A DNA stretch of 40,073 bases, taken from assembly GCA_029864805.1 (NCBI GenBank), contig JAOTSS010000015.1, positions 1-40,073 of the forward strand. The letters run 5' to 3'. This stretch comes from Candidatus Nitrosopumilus sp. Its GTDB lineage: Archaea > Thermoproteota > Nitrososphaeria > Nitrososphaerales > Nitrosopumilaceae. Positions 1 through 7,266 of the stretch are shown in pieces. Position numbers and translations under genes: made by a program. The notes under the pieces were generated by a model. That model had not been told where the DNA came from. It searched no databases and saw only the letters and a program-made list of their open reading frames with translations. How positions within the stretch are numbered: the first letter of the stretch is position 1; each line of letters starts with the position of its first letter.

Positions 1-306
1 TGGTCTGATATTGGAATATAATTCAAATTTTTGACGCAGAGTAACTGCTACACTTCTTGGAGCGCCTGGAACTGGTATTGTTGTAGTTGGACCCTTAAAA
101 CATGCATCTGATTCCTCTAAAATCTTTATTGTCTCATCAGGAATGTATGATTTGTCTTTTCTTCCATTTTTATCCCACTGTTCAGAACCTGCCTCACAGA
201 GAACTATTTCTGATTGGGCATTGCATTCTTTCAAAACTTTGAGCATAGACTCTACTACTTCGGGGCCAATACCATCTCCTTTCATTACTGCTGCTTTTTT
301 ACTCAA
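1..306 (-). CDS. isocitrate/isopropylmalate dehydrogenase family, N-terminal part
   Basis: Only the first 102 codons lie in the window; the gene runs off the left edge. The visible part reads MKGDGIGPEVVESML near the start and ends in a YSNIRP segment. Both are hallmarks of the NAD(P)-dependent beta-decarboxylating dehydrogenases (isocitrate, isopropylmalate, homoisocitrate), which oxidise a 2-hydroxy acid and then decarboxylate it in the cytoplasm. The GDGIGPE loop is at about residues 10-16. The start chosen is TTG at 306; an in-frame ATG at 285 is also possible but would leave almost nothing before the GDGIG loop. The residues that separate isocitrate from isopropylmalate enzymes lie mostly beyond the edge, so substrate is not assigned. 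It is divergent from the phosphoesterase that starts at 416. Confidence 0.85.
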   Translation of the reverse strand, partial: MSKKAAVMKGDGIGPEVVESMLKVLKECNAQSEIVLCEAGSEQWDKNGRKDKSYIPDETIKILEESDACFKGPTTTIPVPGAPRSVAVTLRQKFELYSNIRP

Positions 307-415
307 AACTGTAATTTTTTGAGGTGTTTATTATTTAATTCTACCTTGCACTTGAATAACTCTACATATTTCCTATCGAGATGATTTAATACCTAATTTA
401 CCAGAGTTTTTCCAA

Positions 416-1162
416 ATGCAGATAGTCCAAATCTCTGATCTACATGTTGGCTCTCAATTTTTACAAGACAAATTTGATACTCTAATTGCTGAAGTAAATG
501 AACTAAATCCTGAAGTGATTGTAATTACTGGTGATTTAACAAATGAAGGATTGATGAAAGAATATGAAAAATGCAAATCTATGTTAGAAAAATTCAATAC
601 AAAAAAGATTATTGCAATTAGTGGAAATCATGATTATAGAAATACAGGATATCTTTTATTCAAAAATTTTTTTTCATTTGAATCTATTAATGAATTAAAT
701 GATGATGTTGTTTTAGTTACAGTTGGAACTGCTAGGCCTGACAGAAATGAAGGTGAAGTAGGTTACAGACAAAATTTGTGGTTGGAGCGCACCATGAAAA
801 AATACAAAGACAAAGTAAAAATTGTTGCAATGCATCATCATTTAATTGCAATTCCTGATACTGGTTCTGATCAACTAACTGTTGTTGATGCAGGAGATGT
901 ACTGCGAACTGTCTTGGATACCAATGTTGACGTAGTTTTATGTGGACATAAACACAGGCCATGGGCTTGGAATTTTAGAACTTTGACTGTTGTGAATGCT
1001 GGAACTGCCACCTCTGAACGTGTTCGTGGTTTCTTTGAAAACACTTACAACATTCTAACTATCGCAGACAAAAAAATCCACGTTGATCTCAAAATAGTAG
1101 GTGGAAAAAGACTACCAATTGATGAAATTGTGAATAATTATAGCCAATTTACCGATGAGTGA
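416..1162 (+). CDS. calcineurin-like metallophosphoesterase (CpdA-like)
   Basis: A 248-aa cytoplasmic protein with the full binuclear-metal phosphoesterase signature: SDLH (D8, H10), TGDL (D40), GNHD (N71, H72), a histidine cluster at H140-H142 and GHKH at 177-180. The length and motif spacing match the class III cyclic-nucleotide phosphodiesterase/CpdA group. Such enzymes hydrolyse phosphomono- or diesters, and several act on cAMP. The ATG at 416 puts the first motif right at the N terminus, as usual. There is no signal peptide or membrane segment. A class III nucleotidyl cyclase is present at 24.7 kb, so a cNMP role is conceivable, but that link is inference. Substrate is uncertain; the fold is not. 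Confidence 0.88.
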   Translation: MQIVQISDLHVGSQFLQDKFDTLIAEVNELNPEVIVITGDLTNEGLMKEYEKCKSMLEKFNTKKIIAISGNHDYRNTGYLLFKNFFSFESINELNDDVVLVTVGTARPDRNEGEVGYRQNLWLERTMKKYKDKVKIVAMHHHLIAIPDTGSDQLTVVDAGDVLRTVLDTNVDVVLCGHKHRPWAWNFRTLTVVNAGTATSERVRGFFENTYNILTIADKKIHVDLKIVGGKRLPIDEIVNNYSQFTDE

Positions 1163-1230
1163 ATCAATTTATGGACTTATGCCTAGAAATCCTGAATTTT
1201 GAGTCATTTTCAAAATTATTACGTATTTTT

Positions 1231-1260
1231 TTACAATCTTGTAAGGTCATAATTTTTAAA
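1231..1260 (+). promoter_or_regulatory. candidate promoter/operator for the universal stress gene pair
   Basis: A perfect 6-bp dyad, TTACAA-TC-TTGTAA (1231-1244), sits just before an AT-rich TATA-like stretch, ATTTTTAAAAAT (from 1252). It lies about 90 nt upstream of the GTG start of the first UspA gene, and no convincing gene covers 1163-1347. The position suits a repressor or activator site at the TATA/BRE region. No factor can be named. Confidence 0.35.
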
Positions 1261-1347
1261 AATGAATTTGGTGTGTATTGTCTTACATCGTTTTCATTCA
1301 TGAGAATCTTCTATTCTCCTTTAATTGGAATCAACGTGAGGTGATAT

Positions 1348-1782
1348 GTGATTTTTAATAATATTTTAGTAGCATATGATTCTTCGAGCTTTTCAAATAG
1401 GGCTTTCAAAAGTGCTTTGGATATTGCACAATCAAACAAAAGCAAAATCACAATAGTTACTGTCATTACTGGAGTATATCAGCCCTCAATTGGATTTACA
1501 ATGAAATACAATGAGAAAACACTGAAAAAGTACACAAAAACTCTCCAAAAAACATTCTCAAACTTGGAATCTGCAGCAAAGAAAAAAAATATTAAAATTT
1601 CATTAAAACTTTTACAAGATCCATCTGTATCAAAGGCAATTGTAAACTATGTCAACACCCACAAATTTGATTTAGTGGTGATAGGTTCTCACGGTAGAAC
1701 CGGTCTGAATAAAATGATTCTAGGCAGTGTTGCAAATAGTGTTACACAAAAAGTAAAATGTCCGGTAATGGTAGTAAAGTAG
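1348..1782 (+). CDS. universal stress protein, UspA type
   Basis: A 144-aa single-domain UspA protein. It opens with the beta-strand ILVAYDSSSFSNRAF and ends with the ATP-binding loop GSHGRTG followed nine residues on by GS, then CPVMVVK. That is the G-2X-G-9X-G-S pattern of nucleotide-binding Usp proteins, which usually act as soluble dimers in stress responses. The start is GTG at 1348, supported by a GAGGTGAT Shine-Dalgarno-like sequence at 1338-1345. A second Usp gene follows after 4 nt, so the two are very probably co-transcribed and arose by tandem duplication. Confidence 0.93.
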   Translation: MIFNNILVAYDSSSFSNRAFKSALDIAQSNKSKITIVTVITGVYQPSIGFTMKYNEKTLKKYTKTLQKTFSNLESAAKKKNIKISLKLLQDPSVSKAIVNYVNTHKFDLVVIGSHGRTGLNKMILGSVANSVTQKVKCPVMVVK

Positions 1783-1786
1783 AGAA

Positions 1787-2221
1787 ATGACAATAACAAA
1801 AATTCTAGTACCTATAGATGGATCAACATATTCCCTAAAAGCATTTAGAACAGCACTTGATATTGCAAAAAACAATAATGCCAAAATCAGCGTCTTGACC
1901 TGTTTAGAAAAAGAGGATGTTGGTGCATGGTATATTGATAAAAGAACAAACAAAAAGATAATAAACGATGCAAAAAAGTTTGCAAAAGACTTTCTTTCAA
2001 AATTAGAAAAGCCTGCAAAAGACGCAAATGTTCCAATTTCGTTAAATATTCTTGAAACAAAATCTGCTTCAAATCAGATAATTACATTTTCAAATTCAAA
2101 CAAAATAGATCTGATTGTAATTGGTTCCCATGGCAGAGGTGGCTTTAACAAATTTCTTTTAGGTAGTGTAAGCAATAAGGTAAGCCAAATAGCCAAATGC
2201 CCAGTAATGATTGTAAAATAA
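1787..2221 (+). CDS. universal stress protein, UspA type (tandem paralogue)
   Basis: A 144-aa UspA-domain protein, the same length as its upstream neighbour and clearly paralogous: the N-terminal strand ILVPIDGSTYSLKAF, the loop GSHGRGGFNKFLLGS and the C-terminal CPVMIVK all align. The G-2X-G-9X-G-S nucleotide-binding motif is intact. The ATG at 1787 lies 4 nt after the stop of the first gene, which indicates one transcript. The middle parts differ (CLEKEDVGAWY here), so the pair has diverged and could form heterodimers; that is inference. A tiny zinc-ribbon gene follows 16 nt downstream. Confidence 0.93.
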   Translation: MTITKILVPIDGSTYSLKAFRTALDIAKNNNAKISVLTCLEKEDVGAWYIDKRTNKKIINDAKKFAKDFLSKLEKPAKDANVPISLNILETKSASNQIITFSNSNKIDLIVIGSHGRGGFNKFLLGSVSNKVSQIAKCPVMIVK

Positions 2222-2237
2222 AGAGGTGTTCTTTACA

Positions 2238-2372
2238 ATGAGAATTTGTAAAAAATGTGATGTTCAACTGGACATAAAAAATTCACAAGAAAAGAGACGA
2301 GGTAATGAACAAACAAACATGCCTACTGAATACTATTGTCCAAAATGTGATCATACAGAGTATGATGAGTAA
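2238..2372 (+). CDS. 44-aa zinc-ribbon protein
   Basis: A short ORF of 44 codons. It opens MRICKKCD and closes with YYCPKCDHTEYDE, so two CxxC pairs (C4, C7, C34, C37) are set as in a zinc ribbon. The spacer is highly charged. An AGAGGTG Shine-Dalgarno-like sequence lies 10 nt before the ATG, and the gene starts 16 nt after the second Usp gene, which suggests it belongs to that operon. The function is unknown; rubredoxin-like or RNA-polymerase-subunit-like ribbons of this size exist in archaea, but no specific family is recognised. The four placed cysteines and the RBS make chance unlikely. Confidence 0.75.
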   Translation: MRICKKCDVQLDIKNSQEKRRGNEQTNMPTEYYCPKCDHTEYDE

Positions 2373-2427
2373 ATTCTAATTTCTCTATAAAGGATTTGAC
2401 TCTTCACTGTTTCTAAATTAATGAAAA

Positions 2428-2724
2428 TTACCTACGTGACATTTTACGTCCTAGTAATGCAAAGACCCAGCCAATCCCTATTAAGCCACTTCCAAATAGG
2501 ATGTTCCATTGATAATATTGTACATACTCTTCTTCAAATCTGGGATCTTCTAGAAACTGATCTTGTGGAATGTCAGTAAGATATAGTGCCCAGAATGAAA
2601 ACCCGACAAATAATGCACCTAATGCAAAAAATGCAATCATGATGTATTTTGGAGCTCCGCGAATCATATTCATTACATGAAATGCCCCTATATGCATGGT
2701 AATGATCCAAATAACGCTAAACAA
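2428..2724 (-). CDS. small two-helix membrane protein, unknown function
   Basis: A 98-aa protein with hydrophobic segments at about 28-48 (YIMIAFFALGALFVGFSFWA) and 74-91 (LFGSGLIGIGWVFALL). They are joined by an acidic loop with DIPQDQFLEDPRFEEE, and the protein ends in a basic GRKMSRR tail. That topology places both ends on the same side of the membrane. The N-terminal ~10 residues are also hydrophobic; a start at the internal ATG (residue 10) is possible. No family is recognised. It converges on the zinc-ribbon gene and lies next to the tRNA-Ser gene. Confidence 0.7.
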   Translation of the reverse strand: MFSVIWIITMHIGAFHVMNMIRGAPKYIMIAFFALGALFVGFSFWALYLTDIPQDQFLEDPRFEEEYVQYYQWNILFGSGLIGIGWVFALLGRKMSRR

Positions 2725-2763
2725 AGTTTGACTTATTTACAGATTAAATCTAGGCATCTTTGT

Positions 2764-2850
2764 GCGGGGGTCGCCTAGCCTGGTAGGGCGTAGGATTGCT
2801 AATCCTATGTCCGCAAGGACACGGGGGTTCAAATCCCCCTCCCCGCGCCA
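2764..2850 (+). tRNA. tRNA-Ser (GCT), CCA encoded
   Basis: The cloverleaf can be drawn by hand. The acceptor is GCGGGGG with TCCCCGC (one G-U at the base), the anticodon stem TAGGA/TCCTA holds the loop TTGCTAA (anticodon GCT at 2798-2800), and the T arm is GGGGG-TTCAAAT-CCCCC. The long variable arm (around TGTCCGCAAGGACAC) is a class II feature and fits serine, as does discriminator G73 at 2847. The terminal CCA is encoded in the DNA. No intron is present. It reads AGC/AGT codons. Confidence 0.96.
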
Positions 2851-2886
2851 TTAAAACTTAATAGACCGATTTAGGAAGTTTTTTTG

Positions 2887-3048
2887 ATGGGACGAAGAAA
2901 AACACAAAAAATTATTCGTAGTGGCCCAAAAAATGCTACCACTGGAATGTGTCCTGTTTGTAAAACAATTGGCAAAGTATTCCTTCTAGGTCCGCCTGGA
3001 CAAGAGAGAGGAAAATGTGAAAAATGTCGCCAAGAATTTGAATTATAG
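2887..3048 (+). CDS. 53-aa basic zinc-ribbon protein
   Basis: A short ORF starting ATG 36 nt after the tRNA-Ser gene. The N terminus is strongly basic (MGRRKTQKIIRSGPKN), followed by MCPVCKT and then KCEKCRQEFEL, giving CxxC pairs at C22/C25 and C44/C47. A basic tail plus a four-cysteine ribbon is typical of small nucleic-acid-binding proteins in archaea. No named family is recognised. An opposite-strand ORF over the same bases has no such features and is a shadow. Confidence 0.72.
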   Translation: MGRRKTQKIIRSGPKNATTGMCPVCKTIGKVFLLGPPGQERGKCEKCRQEFEL

Positions 3049-3121
3049 TTCAAAAAGCTAACCTCTCCATCAAAATATTTACCCATAACTTTTTAAGACA
3101 ATTTTTTTTTGATAGATAATT

Positions 3122-3292
3122 ATGAGTTCAGAAGCTGAAACCATTTATGAACGAGTTGCAAAACTTGAAGATGAAATTGCATTACTTAGAAGCGAAGTAG
3201 ATATTCTCAAAAAAGCACTGCGAAATAAAATCGCTCGTCATGAAATATCCATGATTAAGAAAGGTAATGATGTAGATTCTATCATTGATTAA
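3122..3292 (+). CDS. 56-aa coiled-coil protein
   Basis: A short ORF beginning MSSEAETIYERVAKLEDE. Residues about 8-38 show a heptad pattern (VAKLEDEIALLRSEVDILKK) typical of a leucine-zipper-like coiled coil. A basic stretch (RNKIARHE) and an acidic end follow. It is cytoplasmic and likely oligomeric; the function is unknown. Its last 11 nt overlap the 3' end of the convergent SirB1-like gene. The ATG follows a 10-nt T-run and an AT-rich leader. Confidence 0.7.
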   Translation: MSSEAETIYERVAKLEDEIALLRSEVDILKKALRNKIARHEISMIKKGNDVDSIID

Positions 3293-4106
3293 TTTTTGAT
3301 TTTATACTTCTAATTAATTCTAAAATAAAATCCACATCTTCTGCATTCGGATGAATTTCCAAATATTTGTTCAAATACATCAGCGCAGATTCTGAGTTTA
3401 ACAATCTTTCTTCCAAAATCCCTTTGTCTCTAATATCTTCGGGGGATTCAGGTTCTAATGCTAAAACCATATTGACACATCGTAATGCTTTGTCATAAAC
3501 AAATGATTGTACATAGGAGTTTTTTAAATTACGAGAAATTCTAACAAGAATTTGTTCTGGTTTTACCTCATCTAGATATTCTGGTTGAAATTCTAACTCT
3601 CCTCCAAAATTAACATCTAAAATTTCTTGCAAGTCGTCTATGTCTACAAGACGTCCGTCATAGAAGGGATCTAAAATCATTTCTTCATTATATTTTACAA
3701 GTATGTGTCCTGGAAATCCTACTATCTTAAGTTCCAATCCTACAAACTTTGCAACTTCTACATAAAGAATTGATAATGTGATTGGAATTCCTAATTTTTT
3801 ATCTATTACTTCATTTAGAAAATTGTTTTTTGGGTTATAGTAGTCATCATCATCCCCACTAAATCCTAAATTTTCAAAGAGATGTTCATTCAACATTGAA
3901 ATTAGATATGTTGGATTTTTAACATCATTAATTGACTCTTTAAGTGACATTCCTATTTTACTAATTTTTTTGATGTAATCATCTACATTTAGATCAGGAT
4001 ATTCTAGAATCTGAGCAAATTTTAGACATTTTTCTACCAAATTAAAATTTGGATTTTTTACAAATGCAAACCATTCTGCAACTAATGGATCAAATTTTTC
4101 TTCCAA
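3282..4106 (-). CDS. SirB1-like transglutaminase-fold protein with TPR-like tail
   Basis: A 274-aa protein. The middle (about 95-165) has the signature of the SirB1/YchA N-terminal domain: KKLGIPITLSILYVEVAKF, then GFPGHILVKY and LDPFYDGR. This is a transglutaminase-like fold in which the His (PGH) and Asp (LDPF) remain, but no cysteine sits in the nucleophile position, so peptidase activity is doubtful. The C-terminal third (about 190-270) reads as TPR-like helices (KALRCVNMVLALEPESPE, SALMYLNKYLEIHPN). Family members are generally of unknown role. Its ATG lies 5 nt after the 402-aa gene, which is upstream on the same strand, so the two form one operon and may work together. Confidence 0.8.
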   Translation of the reverse strand: MEEKFDPLVAEWFAFVKNPNFNLVEKCLKFAQILEYPDLNVDDYIKKISKIGMSLKESINDVKNPTYLISMLNEHLFENLGFSGDDDDYYNPKNNFLNEVIDKKLGIPITLSILYVEVAKFVGLELKIVGFPGHILVKYNEEMILDPFYDGRLVDIDDLQEILDVNFGGELEFQPEYLDEVKPEQILVRISRNLKNSYVQSFVYDKALRCVNMVLALEPESPEDIRDKGILEERLLNSESALMYLNKYLEIHPNAEDVDFILELIRSIKSKINQ

Positions 4107-4111
4107 TAGTA

Positions 4112-5320
4112 CTAACTCAGTTTTCTCAGGTATAATTGAGGATCTTTTAACTCTCTAGTGTTTGGAGGTATTTCCATCATTTTTTTGAAGGTTTCCTTGC
4201 CTAATTTTTCATAAATTACTTTAGTGAATTCTTTTCCCATGCTCTTTCTTACTTGATATGATGAAAAATCCGTTCCCATAAACGTCGTGAGATAATTCTG
4301 AAAGTCTTGATCTTCTTTTAGAATCCTCTCAATTGCAAATCCCGCCATTCCTTCCATTGCAGTAAATGCCGCATGATGTTGCTGAATTGGAACTAACCAT
4401 CTCTTGTAAATGTCTTGTAGTTGTGGAATTGATTCTCCGATCTTTGGATCAATTTCTACATGTGTAAATGTCATTACATCTGGTCCAATTTGCTCAATTA
4501 AGAAATGATCTGGATTCAAAAAGAAAAATAGATTTGCTTTTTTTGCAAATGGAAAATCATCTGGAACTGCTTGCAGCTGACAATATTCTGAAAGTTTGTT
4601 TACATCTTCATTATCTAATGATAAAATAATTTTTGCTAGTTCTTCGTTTATTCTGTTTACTTCCATTGCAGCATTCTTGTTTATTTCATGTAAATTCCCC
4701 TGTACTGAATGAATTAATTCTTCAAGTACTGTCATCTTTACTGCACCAAGATAACCTGAATTCACATTTTCAAATCTTGATTCGTATGGCTCTCCTTGTT
4801 TGTGGAGAATTATTTGTGGATATCTTGACAAAATGAATTTGTTTAGATAAATCACTGAATCAAGATAATCCCCATATGTTGTTGTAATTTTAGAAATATA
4901 TTGGATTGCGTATGTTGAATATACCAAGTATTTTGCAGTATTTTCTTTCATAAGTTCTGCAATACTTTTTAGATCTTCTTTTGCAACAGCATTGAATAAT
5001 TTTATAACAAATTCTTTTGATTCTGAATCTGCAAATACCTTGTCTCCTTTCAATCTCTTCAAATCTTCTAATTCTAGAAATTTTAACTGAAGATTATTTG
5101 GAACTTTGATTCCAACAAAATCTTCTATTTTTTCTTTGAAAATAGGAAATATCTCTTTTGCAATCTCTTCCAATTCTCTGAATTGTACCTTTCCTGCAAT
5201 GTCTTCTTTGGCTTTAATTGTAAGATGTATGATTTCTCTTTCTTCATCAATCTCGACTGATAATTGACCAAATAGGGCCTCAGCAAACTCTTCAAATTCT
5301 CCCAATTTGCATAAAATCAA
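4112..5320 (-). CDS. conserved-type protein of unknown function, possible degenerate zincin
   Basis: A 402-aa soluble protein without signal peptide or membrane segment; I do not recognise the family. It is acidic and Leu/Ile/Lys rich in the first 130 residues. A central helix reads TVLEELIHSVQGNLHEINKN, in which EELIH sits where a zincin would have HExxH; with the first His replaced by Glu it cannot be called a protease. The C-terminal part has QQHHAAFTAMEGMAGFAIE and ends LYLRKLS. The start is TTG at 5320; no in-frame ATG lies near. It precedes the SirB1-like gene by 5 nt in one operon. What it does is open. Confidence 0.72.
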   Translation of the reverse strand: MILCKLGEFEEFAEALFGQLSVEIDEEREIIHLTIKAKEDIAGKVQFRELEEIAKEIFPIFKEKIEDFVGIKVPNNLQLKFLELEDLKRLKGDKVFADSESKEFVIKLFNAVAKEDLKSIAELMKENTAKYLVYSTYAIQYISKITTTYGDYLDSVIYLNKFILSRYPQIILHKQGEPYESRFENVNSGYLGAVKMTVLEELIHSVQGNLHEINKNAAMEVNRINEELAKIILSLDNEDVNKLSEYCQLQAVPDDFPFAKKANLFFFLNPDHFLIEQIGPDVMTFTHVEIDPKIGESIPQLQDIYKRWLVPIQQHHAAFTAMEGMAGFAIERILKEDQDFQNYLTTFMGTDFSSYQVRKSMGKEFTKVIYEKLGKETFKKMMEIPPNTRELKDPQLYLRKLS

Positions 5321-5395
5321 AAAATACTACATTTAACATTATCTTGATTTTTACATCAAAGAAATTATTAGTTATAATTCTCTGATCTAACAGAA

Positions 5396-6274
5396 ATGCT
5401 AGAATCTACTCCTGAATTTCTAAGATGTGTTAAATGTCGTTCTAAACTAGAATTGGATGCATTTAAAATTAAAAATGAAATTGTGGAAGGGATTTTAGAA
5501 TGCAAAAAATGCAAACTTGTATTTCCAATTATTGAAAAAATTCCCATTATATGGGATGATTTCTCCAATTATCTCTCCAATAGGAAAATTTTAGGTGGGA
5601 AACTCTATCAATCAGCAACCACTGAAAAAATGAAAAGTTTTTTAAAATCATCTTTGTCAAAAATTGTTTTTATTGATGATAAAACTTCTCTTGAAGAAAG
5701 ATGGTCAAAAATATATCAAAATAGTAGGCATTCAAAATTTTATTCTTTAATAAAAAATAATCTTGAATCCTTACCTAAATCTAATCTTGTATTGGAACAT
5801 GGATGTTCCATTGGAATTATGACTTCATTTCTTGCTGATTCTAGTAAAATGGTTTTTGGAATAGACAAGTCATTTAATGCATTAAGATTTGCTAAAAAGT
5901 CTTACAAAGATAATCTTGATTATATTTTAGCTGATTCACTGTCTCCTGTATTTGCAAAGTTGCAATTTGATCTGGTGATTGCATTAAATATTCTGGAATT
6001 GATAGAACCTTTAGAATTATTAAAACATATTTCAAAACAAATCTCTTCAGGCTCTTTTGTAATCTCTGACCCCTATGATTTTGATAGGGGTGCAAATTCT
6101 GTCAGAAAACCCTTGGACGAATATCAATTACGCACAAATTTGGAAAAATTTGGATTCAAAATTTTTCCCAAAACAAAAAATCCTTCTTACATCCCCTGGA
6201 ATTTAAAACTCAATCCACGTGCTACTCTAAACTATAGAGTAGATTTGATAATTGGAAATAAATCCATTTCTTAA
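5396..6274 (+). CDS. Trm112-like zinc domain fused to SAM methyltransferase
   Basis: A 292-aa protein. Residues 11-39 hold two CxxC pairs (C11, C14, C36, C39) within a Trm112/UPF0434-type ribbon (LRCVKCRSKLEL, LECKKCKLVFPIIEKIPIIW). From about 125 there is a Rossmann methyltransferase: motif I LVLEHGCSIG (131-140), the acidic strand end GIDKS and a motif IV-like FDLVIALNILEL. Trm112 normally activates tRNA and translation-factor methyltransferases in trans; here the ribbon is in cis. The substrate is unknown. The catalytic N/D-PPY motif of base methylases is absent, so O- or C-methylation is more likely. The 3' end overlaps the convergent membrane protein gene by 4 nt. Confidence 0.82.
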   Translation: MLESTPEFLRCVKCRSKLELDAFKIKNEIVEGILECKKCKLVFPIIEKIPIIWDDFSNYLSNRKILGGKLYQSATTEKMKSFLKSSLSKIVFIDDKTSLEERWSKIYQNSRHSKFYSLIKNNLESLPKSNLVLEHGCSIGIMTSFLADSSKMVFGIDKSFNALRFAKKSYKDNLDYILADSLSPVFAKLQFDLVIALNILELIEPLELLKHISKQISSGSFVISDPYDFDRGANSVRKPLDEYQLRTNLEKFGFKIFPKTKNPSYIPWNLKLNPRATLNYRVDLIIGNKSIS

Positions 6275-6747
6275 ATCAAGTCTTTCCAAATTCCCTGAAA
6301 CTCATCACTAGCAACTACTGTAACAATTTTTATCTTACCTAGTGGGGTTAGATCTTGTCTTTTGTCATAATATGCAAATTCTCCTTCTTTATCCGGATAA
6401 ATTGTGATTATGTCTTGTTGCCCTGGTTCTAGTAAATCTGTTTGAACATTAAAGTCCTCAATGTAAAGTCTATGATTTGTCGTTCCATTATTAATTACAG
6501 TTAGTACGTATGCAAATGACGTACGTGAAAGCAATGTGGGGTTGACATCTCCTGCTACCCCCTTTATTGCTCTAATCTGTGTTTTTCCATCAATGTCTTC
6601 GAAGATCACCGTGTGCTCTACCTTTTCTGGCCAGAAAATTGCTACATGTCTAACATTTCCCTGTCCGATGAATCCTACAATTATAGCTAATGCGATCATC
6701 CCACCTATCAAAGCCACAATTATCAAAATTTTATCATTTGATTGCAA
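6271..6747 (-). CDS. membrane-anchored cupredoxin-like protein without copper ligands
   Basis: A 158-aa protein. Residues 6-27 (KILIIVALIGGMIALAII) form an N-terminal anchor, and the rest would face outside. The C-terminal part (about 75-155) has cupredoxin-like strand order: YVLTVINNGTTNHRLYIEDF, then DLLEPGQQDIITIYPDKEGEFAYY, like the 'thxF...lxPG...F.fxaxxxGxYxYxC' layout of COX2-type domains. No cysteine and no second histidine follow, so a type 1 copper site cannot form. It may be a structural or redox-partner relative. The assignment by fold is inference. It is convergent with the methyltransferase. Confidence 0.68.
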   Translation of the reverse strand: MQSNDKILIIVALIGGMIALAIIVGFIGQGNVRHVAIFWPEKVEHTVIFEDIDGKTQIRAIKGVAGDVNPTLLSRTSFAYVLTVINNGTTNHRLYIEDFNVQTDLLEPGQQDIITIYPDKEGEFAYYDKRQDLTPLGKIKIVTVVASDEFQGIWKDLI

Positions 6748-6858
6748 TACTGTATTATTTTATTTTTTTATCCTTAAAGAAACTAATGATAATTCCCAAT
6801 TAAAAATTTGGAAAAAAACCAGATAATTTAAGAATCACTATGGGATAGTTTTTCTGTC

Positions 6859-7110
6859 GTGGTTCTTTACTTTATCAATAAAATAAAGCGGGTATCAAGC
6901 AAACCTTCAAAATGTGTGAATTGTAATGGATTGAAGATCAAAGATGATGCAGTTTTAGCTACAATTGGTCCCTCTGAAGCAAATGCTGACTATGTTCCGT
7001 CAGTTCTATGCCTTTCCTGCGAAACTTTGATGATAATTACTACTCATTCAGAACTAGTCGTTGGAATTCATCATTCAGTTGGAAATCAAGTTTCTATGCG
7101 TGGCTCTTAA
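6859..7110 (+). CDS. 83-aa zinc-binding protein, unknown function
   Basis: A small soluble protein starting with GTG at 6859. After a hydrophobic-basic N terminus (VLYFINKIKR) it carries KCVNCNG and LCLSCET, two CxxC pairs about 33 residues apart (C19, C22, C51, C54), which could bind one zinc. Between them is a conserved-looking ATIGPSEANADYVPS loop, and the tail is His/Val rich (VVGIHHSVG). The family is not recognised. It stands alone between two convergent or short units. The start is not certain, because no strong RBS is visible. Confidence 0.6.
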   Translation: MVLYFINKIKRVSSKPSKCVNCNGLKIKDDAVLATIGPSEANADYVPSVLCLSCETLMIITTHSELVVGIHHSVGNQVSMRGS

Positions 7111-7170
7111 AACAAAGTTGGAATAATCTGTATTGGTATAATAATAAATAAAAAACAAGGTTTCAAAAGA

Positions 7171-7248
7171 TTATTTCTTTTTTGAAGCCTTTGCTTTTGT
7201 TGTTTTAGCTTTTGTTGTTTTAGCTGCTGCTTTTTTCTTGACTGCCAT
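7171..7248 (-). CDS. 25-aa Lys/Ala-rich basic peptide, histone H1-tail-like
   Basis: A very short ORF with an ATG at 7248 and TAA at 7171-7173. It begins MAVKKKAAAKTTKA, then repeats the KTTKA unit and ends ASKKK. Twelve of 25 residues are lysine, and the rest are nearly all Ala, Thr and Ser. The composition and the (K)TTKAK repeats resemble the disordered DNA-binding tails of histone H1 or bacterial HU/Hc1 tails. Such peptides neutralise DNA or RNA charge. A 65-aa ORF on the same strand in another frame reads Gln-rich and is most likely its shadow. An upstream dyad and AT-rich promoter-like region support expression. The role is inference. Confidence 0.6.
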   Translation of the reverse strand: MAVKKKAAAKTTKAKTTKAKASKKK

Positions 7249-7266
7249 ATAATGGCTGTTATTTTG

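Noticed and set aside
1159..1344. 61-codon plus-strand frame between the phosphoesterase and the first Usp gene
   Set aside because: It overlaps the previous stop, has no RBS, covers the promoter/dyad of the Usp pair and shows no family features.
2871..3086. 71-codon minus-strand frame
   Set aside because: It lies antisense to the four-cysteine gene at 2887-3048 and has no features of its own.
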